Assembly: GCF_001620365.2 (NCBI RefSeq)
Contig: NZ_LQMT02000032.1
Span: 187,077-251,076 of the forward strand
DNA length: 64,000 nt
Source of the DNA: Amycolatopsis keratiniphila subsp. keratiniphila
Lineage (GTDB): Bacteria > Actinomycetota > Actinomycetes > Mycobacteriales > Pseudonocardiaceae
Direction: 5' to 3'
A model generated the notes under the pieces. It was not told the origin of the DNA, did not search any database, and saw only the letters and a list, made by a program, of their open reading frames with translations. Each line of letters opens with the position of its first letter. Positions within the stretch are counted from its first letter, which is position 1. The translations under genes and the position numbers were made by a program. Of this stretch, positions 58,660 to 64,000 are shown in pieces.

Positions 58660-60770
58660 GCGTTCTCCTCGCTCTTGACCGCGGCACCGGACAGCTCACG
58701 CACGATCCAGTCCACCTGCGTGCGCATCAGGTTCTCCGCGACCTCTTCGGCCTGCGGCGTCATATGCGTCGCGCCGGCCAGCGGCAGGAACACGTGCGCG
58801 CGTCCCTTGGCCAGCAAGGCCGACGACAGGCGCAACGAGTGGGCGACGAAAACGTTGTCGTCGGCCAGTCCGTGCACGATCAGCAAGGCCCTCGAGAGGT
58901 CACCGGCGCCGGCGATCAGCGAGTTGTGCTCGTACGCCGCCGTTTCCTCCTGTGGCAGCCCGAGGTACCGCTCGGTGTAGTGCGTGTCGTACAGCGACCA
59001 GTCGGTCACCGGGGCACCCGCGACACCGGCGTGGAAGACGTCGGGACGCCGCAGCACGGCCAGCGCGGACAGATAGCCGCCGTAGGACCAGCCGCGGATC
59101 GCGACCCGTTCCAGATCCAGTTCCGGATGGAGCGCGGCCGCCGCGTGCAGGGCGTCGACCTGGTCGGCGAGGGTGACGTCGGCGAGTTTGCCCGCGATCT
59201 CCTTCTCCCAGGCCGAACCCCGGCCGGGCGTCCCGCGCCCGTCGGCGACCAGCACGGCGAAACCCTGGTCCGCCAGCCACTGCGGCGTCAGGAAGGCGTT
59301 CCGGGTCTGCAGGACACGCTGGGCGTGCGGGCCACCGTACGGGTCGAGCAGCACCGGGAGCTTGCCCTCGCTCTCCTCGTACCCGGTCGGCAGCACCAGC
59401 GCGGCACGCAGGCCCCGCTCCCCCAGCGTCAGCCAGGTCAGGTTCGGCACGACGTCGGGGTCGACGGTGTAGGAACCGATGCGCGCCACGGTCTTCTCGC
59501 CGGACACGACGGTCACGACCGGGCCACTGCGCTCCAGGGTCCACGACGAGAGCACGGTCAGCGAAGCGTTCCCGGAGCCGACGTGCACACCGTCCTCAGT
59601 GGACAGACGGCGGAGCTCGCCGCCCTCGGTGCGGAAGACGTGGATCTGCGTCGGGTCGGCCTCCGACGCGCTGAACAGCACCTCGTCGCCGACGTGCAGG
59701 ACCGAGCGCACCTGCAGTCCCGGCGGGGTGACGGCCACGCCGTCGACGACCAGCCGGTGGTCGCCGTCGGCGGCGCTCTCGCGCACCAGGCGGCCGTCGG
59801 AGGTCCACGCCGGGACACCCGCGGCGAGCTCGACCCAGTCCTCGTCGGTCTCGGTGTGCAGCACCTCGACCGCGCCGGTCGACGGCTCGACCGCCTGGAT
59901 CTCCAGCTTCCGCTGATCACGCGACTGGACCGACAGCAGCGGCTTGCCCGCGGCGGACCAGTGCACCGCGGCCAGGTACTCCCAATCGGTCTTCTCCACG
60001 TCGACGCGGGAGCCGTCGAGGCCGAGGACGGCCAGCGTCACGTCCGCGTTCGTGGAGCCCGCGGCCGGATACGCGACGACGTTGGCCGCCGACTGCGGGT
60101 TGGCCGGGTCGGCGATCGTCCAGCGCGGCACGGCGGCCCGGTCGGACCGCTCGGCGAGCACGCTCTTCCCGTCCGGCGACCACCAGTACCCGCGAGTGCG
60201 GCCCATCTCCTCGGCCGCGATGAACTCCGCGAGACCCCAGGCGATGTCGTCGCCCGCCTCCTCGACGAGCACGCGGTCCTCGCCGGTCGCCCGGTCGATC
60301 ACCCGCAGGCGGCGGTCGCGGACATAGGCGACGTGCGTGCCGTCCGGGCTGGGCCGCGGGTCGACGACCGAACCGTCGACCAGCACTGCGACCTCGCCGG
60401 TGGCCAGGTCGAGGGTGTGGAGCTTGCCCGAGAGCGAGAACGCGGCGACGGTGAAGGCGTCGTCGACCGCGTAGCCGACCACGCCGCCGCCGGTCTCCCG
60501 GCTGCGCTCGCGGCGGGCGCGCTCCTCCGGCGGCAGGTCCTCTTCACCGGGCAGCAGCTCGGCCGCGTCGACCAGCTTCGTCTCCTCGCCCGACGCGACG
60601 TCGAACGACCACAGGCTGTGCCGCGGGTCCGTCCCGGACTCGGACCGCAGGAACAGGATGCGGGAGCCGTCCGGGGAGACCTTGAACTCTTTGGGCGCGC
60701 CGAGGGTGAAGCGCTGGGTGCGGGCCTGGCGGCGGAGGAACGGGAGATCTTCGAGGCTGATGTCGGTCAC
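58656..60770 (-). CDS. S9-family prolyl oligopeptidase (dipeptidyl peptidase IV-like)
   Basis: A 704-residue serine peptidase. The N-terminal beta-propeller (about 25-440) contains the dipeptidyl-peptidase helix motif AEFIAAEEMGRTRGYWWSPDG, whose Glu pair binds a free N terminus. The C-terminal hydrolase domain has the nucleophile GWSYGGYL, the acid in HGLADDNV and the His in GATHMTPQ. It lacks a signal peptide, so it acts in the cytoplasm on short peptides. It starts at a GTG at 60770. Confidence 0.93.
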   Translation of the reverse strand: MTDISLEDLPFLRRQARTQRFTLGAPKEFKVSPDGSRILFLRSESGTDPRHSLWSFDVASGEETKLVDAAELLPGEEDLPPEERARRERSRETGGGVVGYAVDDAFTVAAFSLSGKLHTLDLATGEVAVLVDGSVVDPRPSPDGTHVAYVRDRRLRVIDRATGEDRVLVEEAGDDIAWGLAEFIAAEEMGRTRGYWWSPDGKSVLAERSDRAAVPRWTIADPANPQSAANVVAYPAAGSTNADVTLAVLGLDGSRVDVEKTDWEYLAAVHWSAAGKPLLSVQSRDQRKLEIQAVEPSTGAVEVLHTETDEDWVELAAGVPAWTSDGRLVRESAADGDHRLVVDGVAVTPPGLQVRSVLHVGDEVLFSASEADPTQIHVFRTEGGELRRLSTEDGVHVGSGNASLTVLSSWTLERSGPVVTVVSGEKTVARIGSYTVDPDVVPNLTWLTLGERGLRAALVLPTGYEESEGKLPVLLDPYGGPHAQRVLQTRNAFLTPQWLADQGFAVLVADGRGTPGRGSAWEKEIAGKLADVTLADQVDALHAAAALHPELDLERVAIRGWSYGGYLSALAVLRRPDVFHAGVAGAPVTDWSLYDTHYTERYLGLPQEETAAYEHNSLIAGAGDLSRALLIVHGLADDNVFVAHSLRLSSALLAKGRAHVFLPLAGATHMTPQAEEVAENLMRTQVDWIVRELSGAAVKSEENA

Positions 60771-60790
60771 GCCCGCACTCTCTCAGACGA

Positions 60791-61645
60791 TCAACCGGAG
60801 ACGCCAACGCCTTCGAGCTTCTTCAGTTCCGTCTCCGGGTCGAAGTCGGCGGGCGGGAACTTCGGGTCCATCCCCTCGATCGTCTCGATCAGCAGCCGCG
60901 CGACCAGCCAGTTGCGGTACCACTTGCGGTCGGCCGGGACGGCGTACCAGGGCGCGCCCGCCGTGGAGGTCTTGGCGAAGATGTCGGCGTAGGCCTTCTG
61001 GTAGTCGTTCCACTGTGCCCGCGCGTCGAGGTCGGCCGGGTTGTACTTCCACCACTTCGCCGGGGTCTCCAGCCTCGCCCTGAGCCGCTTCAGCTGCTCC
61101 TCCGGCGAGATGTCGAGGAAGACCTTCACGATGGTCGTGCCCGCCTCGGTCAGCTCCTTCTCGAACGCGTTGATCTCGGCGTAGCGTTTGCGCCATTCCG
61201 CCGCGGGCACCAGCTTCTGGACGCGCGGTACCAGGATGTCCTCGTAGTGGGAGCGGTCGAAGACACCGATCTGCCCCGGCGACGGGAGCTGTTTGCGGAT
61301 CCGCCACAGGTAGTGGTGGCGCCGCTCGGTCGCGGTCGGTGCCTTGAACCCGGCGTACCGCACGCCCATCGGGTTGACCAGACCGAGGACGTGGCCCACG
61401 GTTCCGCCCTTGCCGGAGGTGTCCATCCCCTGCAGGACCAGCAGGAGGCTGCGGTTCCCACCGCCGACGCCCTCCGCGTACAACGCCTCCTGCAGCTCGG
61501 CGAGCCTGCCTCCGGCGTCCGCGAGGTCTTTGAGCCCCTTGGGCTTCTTGGTCGGCCCGATCGGGAACGAGCCCGGATGGTGCCGCTCGACGCCCTTGCC
61601 GATCCTCAGCGTGTCCCGGACGAAGACGGTGTCCTTTTTCGCCAT
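60791..61645 (-). CDS. Polyphosphate kinase 2 family protein
   Basis: A 284-residue enzyme that transfers phosphate between polyphosphate and nucleotides. Walker A is GMDTSGKGGTVGH (about residue 73), Walker B FDRSHYEDIL (about 130), and the lid and basic residues follow (KRLRARLETPAKWWKYN). It is of the single-domain PPK2 type, likely using NMP or NDP. It lies 20 bases upstream of the peptidase gene on the same strand and may be cotranscribed. The start at 61645 is based on the domain boundary; the ribosome binding site is weak. Confidence 0.93.
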   Translation of the reverse strand: MAKKDTVFVRDTLRIGKGVERHHPGSFPIGPTKKPKGLKDLADAGGRLAELQEALYAEGVGGGNRSLLLVLQGMDTSGKGGTVGHVLGLVNPMGVRYAGFKAPTATERRHHYLWRIRKQLPSPGQIGVFDRSHYEDILVPRVQKLVPAAEWRKRYAEINAFEKELTEAGTTIVKVFLDISPEEQLKRLRARLETPAKWWKYNPADLDARAQWNDYQKAYADIFAKTSTAGAPWYAVPADRKWYRNWLVARLLIETIEGMDPKFPPADFDPETELKKLEGVGVSG

Positions 61646-61801
61646 CCGGCGACGATAACCGCGGTCCGGGCCCGGCGCCTCCGGTGATCGAGTACGCCGC
61701 TGCACGATTTCGCCACTCGATGGAGTCGATACGCAACGAACAACGGGTCAAAGCAACGTTTCCCGGATGAAAGCAGCCGGATGGACATCTAACCTGAACG
61801 C

Positions 61802-63004
61802 ATGACGACCGCCGACTTCATCGCGCTCGACGAGCAGTGGAGCACGCACAACTACCACCCCCTGCCCGTGGTGATCGCCACCGCCGAAGGCGCCTCGGTC
61901 ACCGACGTCGAGGGCAAGACCTACCTCGATTTCCTCTCCGGTTACTCGGCGCTGAACTTCGGGCATCGCCACCCCGGGCTCATCGCGGCCGCGGTCGAGC
62001 AGTTCGGCCGGGTGACGCTGACCTCGCGCGCCTTCCACCACGACCAGCTCGGGCTGTTCTGCCGGGAGCTCGCCGAGCTGGCCGGTACCGAGATGACCCT
62101 GCCGATGAACTCCGGCGCCGAAGCCGTCGAGTCCGCGGTGAAGATCGCCCGGAAGTGGGCGTACCGGGTCAAGGGCGTCCCTGACGGGACGGCGGAGATC
62201 ATCGTCGCGGGTTCCAACTTCCACGGCCGGACGACGACCATCGTGTCCTTCTCCACCGACGAGACCGCGCGCGCCGACTTCGGCCCGTTCACGCCCGGCT
62301 TCGTCACGGTCAAGTACGGCGACGCCGAAGCGCTGCGCGACGCCATCACCGAGCGCACCGCCGCGATCCTGCTGGAGCCGGTGCAGGGCGAGGCGGGCGT
62401 CATCGTGCCGCCCGCCGGGTACTTCGCCGAGGCGCGGCGGCTGTGCGACGAGCACAACGTCCTGCTGATCGCCGACGAGATCCAGTCCGGGCTCGCCCGC
62501 ACCGGCACCGTCCTCGCGCTCGACCACGAGGGCGTCCGCGCCGACGTCTACACGCTGGGCAAGGCGCTCGGCGGCGGCATCATGCCGGTGTCCGCGGTCG
62601 TCGGCGGCAAGGACGTGCTCGGCGTGCTGCGGCCGGGTGAGCACGGCTCCACCTTCGGCGGGAACCCGGTCGCGTGCGCGATCGGCCGCGCCGTGGTCGG
62701 TCTGCTCAAGACCGGCGAGTTCCAGGAGCGCTCGCGGGAACTGGGCGCTCACCTGCACTCGCGGCTCGGCGAACTGGTCGGGAACGGCCTCGCCGAGGTT
62801 CGCGGACGCGGGCTGTGGGCGGGCATCGACATCGCCCCTGGCGGGCCGACCGGGCGCGAGGCGTCGACGGCGCTGGCCGAACGCGGCGTGCTGTGCAAGG
62901 AGACGCACGACCACACGCTGCGGATCGCGCCGCCGCTGGTGATCAGCCGTGAGGAGCTCGACCGCGGTATCGACGCCATCACGGAGGTCGTCAAGACGCG
63001 GTGA
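61802..63004 (+). CDS. rocD: Ornithine aminotransferase
   Basis: A 400-residue class III PLP aminotransferase converting ornithine to glutamate semialdehyde. The N-terminal segment HNYHPLPVVI and FLSGYSALNFGHRHP are typical of RocD. The catalytic lysine lies in YTLGKALGGGIMPVSAVVG, and the PLP-binding region is LIADEIQSGLARTG. It is a stand-alone gene; an arginase is not in the window. It could serve arginine or ornithine breakdown or proline supply. Confidence 0.93.
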   Translation: MTTADFIALDEQWSTHNYHPLPVVIATAEGASVTDVEGKTYLDFLSGYSALNFGHRHPGLIAAAVEQFGRVTLTSRAFHHDQLGLFCRELAELAGTEMTLPMNSGAEAVESAVKIARKWAYRVKGVPDGTAEIIVAGSNFHGRTTTIVSFSTDETARADFGPFTPGFVTVKYGDAEALRDAITERTAAILLEPVQGEAGVIVPPAGYFAEARRLCDEHNVLLIADEIQSGLARTGTVLALDHEGVRADVYTLGKALGGGIMPVSAVVGGKDVLGVLRPGEHGSTFGGNPVACAIGRAVVGLLKTGEFQERSRELGAHLHSRLGELVGNGLAEVRGRGLWAGIDIAPGGPTGREASTALAERGVLCKETHDHTLRIAPPLVISREELDRGIDAITEVVKTR

Positions 63005-63035
63005 ACCTTTCGGACGGGTTGTACGTTGCCTGTCC

Positions 63036-64000
63036 ATGGGAGAAGAGCGGGAGTGGGTGGAGCGGCCGCTGGTCGGCACCGAGACGGTGTCGCCGGAGGA
63101 CTGGTCCGCCAGGGGCAAGGCGCTGCGGGCCGAGGCGCCGACGTCCGCGCACGATCACGCGGCGGCGGGCGAAGGACGGCCGAGCGTGGCGGAGTTCTTC
63201 GCGCGCACGAACGAAGGCCGTCTGCCGGAGCTGGTGGAACTGCGGCGCGAGCGCATGCTCGCGTCGCCGTTCACCTTCTATCGCGGGGCCGCCGGGCTGA
63301 TGGCCGCCGATCTGGCAGGCTCGCCGTCGTCCGGGCTGACGGCGCAGCTCTGCGGCGACGCGCACGCCGCGAACTTCGGGCTGTACGGCACGCCCGAAGG
63401 CCAGATCGTCATGGACATCAACGATTTCGACGAATCGGTGCCCGGCCCGTGGGAGTGGGATCTCAAACGGCTCGCCGCGAGCCTCGTCCTTGCCGGGCGT
63501 GAGGGCGGCATCGGCGAATCGGGCTGTCGTGAAGCCGCCGAAGACGCGGTGAAGTCGTACCGGCGCACCATCCGGGGGCTGGCGGAGCTGCCGTTCCTGC
63601 GGTCGTGGAACGCGTTGCCGGACGCGTCGGTGCTGAGCAAGGTGCGCGCGCACGATCTGATCGACGACTTCGAGGAAGCGGCCGAAAAGGCGCGGAAGAA
63701 CACCAGTGCCAAGGTCACCGCGAAGTGGACCAGGCGGATCGACGACCACGAGACCGGCCTCGAACGGCACCGTTTCGTCGAAGACCCGCCCGTGCTCACG
63801 CACGTCGACGACGCGACCGCCGAAGCCGTCGTGACCGGACTGGTGTCCTATGTGGACACGCTGCGTGAATCGCGGCGGACGCTGCTCTCGCGGTACCGGG
63901 TGTCCGATGTGGCTTTCCGGGTGGTCGGCACCGGGAGTGTCGGGCTGCGCAGCTATGTGGCGCTGCTGCACGGGAACTCCGGCGAAGACCTTGTCCTGCA
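63036..64000 (+). CDS. DUF2252 protein, truncated by the window end
   Basis: The first 321 residues of a DUF2252 protein, running open to the right edge. It has a kinase-like fold with CGDAHAANFGLYGT (catalytic-loop-like) and VMDINDFDESVPGPWEWDLKRL (metal-loop-like). The family is thought to be related to aminoglycoside phosphotransferases, but no activity is established. The ATG at 63036 lies 31 bases after rocD. The C terminus is outside the window. Confidence 0.85.
   Translation, partial: MGEEREWVERPLVGTETVSPEDWSARGKALRAEAPTSAHDHAAAGEGRPSVAEFFARTNEGRLPELVELRRERMLASPFTFYRGAAGLMAADLAGSPSSGLTAQLCGDAHAANFGLYGTPEGQIVMDINDFDESVPGPWEWDLKRLAASLVLAGREGGIGESGCREAAEDAVKSYRRTIRGLAELPFLRSWNALPDASVLSKVRAHDLIDDFEEAAEKARKNTSAKVTAKWTRRIDDHETGLERHRFVEDPPVLTHVDDATAEAVVTGLVSYVDTLRESRRTLLSRYRVSDVAFRVVGTGSVGLRSYVALLHGNSGEDLVL

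Noticed and set aside
1..64000. tRNA, rRNA, CRISPR array or transposon
   Set aside because: No cloverleaf, regularly spaced repeat array, transposase or integrase was found on reading both strands. The only mobile element supported is the intein.

Overview
The window comes from the chromosome of a high-GC actinomycete. Codon use, gene order (alaS-ruvX-mltG-aroE), GTG/TTG starts, Tat substrates and mycobacterial-type SOS boxes point to Pseudonocardiaceae, most likely Amycolatopsis or a close relative. This is inferred from the sequence alone. No rRNA, tRNA, CRISPR array, transposase or phage gene was seen.

Layout. 0-2.4 kb: a HutC-type GntR regulator, a PTS EIIC and HPr (amino-sugar uptake); a DasR-type operator half lies at the left edge. 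2.7-3.5 kb: a serine hydrolase, followed by a repeat-rich gap. 4-10 kb: an iron-box-controlled operon with a ferric ABC importer and a three-part membrane enzyme (adenylation, carrier and acyltransferase-3 domains). 10-15.4 kb: a 2-hydroxyacid dehydrogenase, a mycothiol-type protein, a secreted nuclease-fold protein, a TetR-controlled membrane protein and a GrpB-methyltransferase fusion. 15.6-22.9 kb: the housekeeping block aroE, mltG, ruvX, alaS and two small membrane proteins. 23-28.6 kb: a Tat phospholipase C, a VOC protein and a GH18 chitinase with a DasR-type site. 28.7-39.5 kb: a tightly overlapping operon for nucleoside import (BMP lipoprotein, ATPase, two permeases), a nucleoside phosphorylase, a DszC/SfnB-like flavin monooxygenase and mtnA, mtnC, mtnB, mtnD, preceded by a secreted acid phosphatase. 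39.7-49.6 kb: an SOS-controlled DUF222-HNH protein, an ALF-repeat secreted protein, rarA, an SGNH hydrolase, a kinase-fold protein, a DUF389 protein, aspS and a MerB-like protein. 49.7-55.1 kb: an intein-split radical SAM protein with two SOS boxes, an unknown protein, a sucrase/ferredoxin-like protein, and a 43-residue peptide gene coupled to a Cupin_4/JmjC oxygenase. 55.2-64 kb: a crcB pair, MarR with its divergent FAD oxidoreductase, an F420-type LLM enzyme, an S9 peptidase, PPK2, rocD and a DUF2252 protein cut by the right edge.

How the parts work together. The PTS genes and the chitinase look like members of one chitin/N-acetylglucosamine regulon: polymer is cut outside and sugar taken up by the PTS. 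The 28.7-37.9 kb operon encodes every step from imported methylthioadenosine-like nucleosides to the keto acid of methionine. Iron control appears at 4 kb and, more weakly, at 53.7 kb. DNA-damage control appears at 39.7 and 51.6 kb. Long perfect palindromes recur between genes (3.6, 14.1, 25.1, 28.6 and 57.7 kb); two of them are near-identical copies 29 kb apart. The best candidates for undescribed biology are the adenylation-carrier-acyltransferase protein in the iron operon, the peptide plus JmjC pair, and the import-coupled methionine salvage operon.
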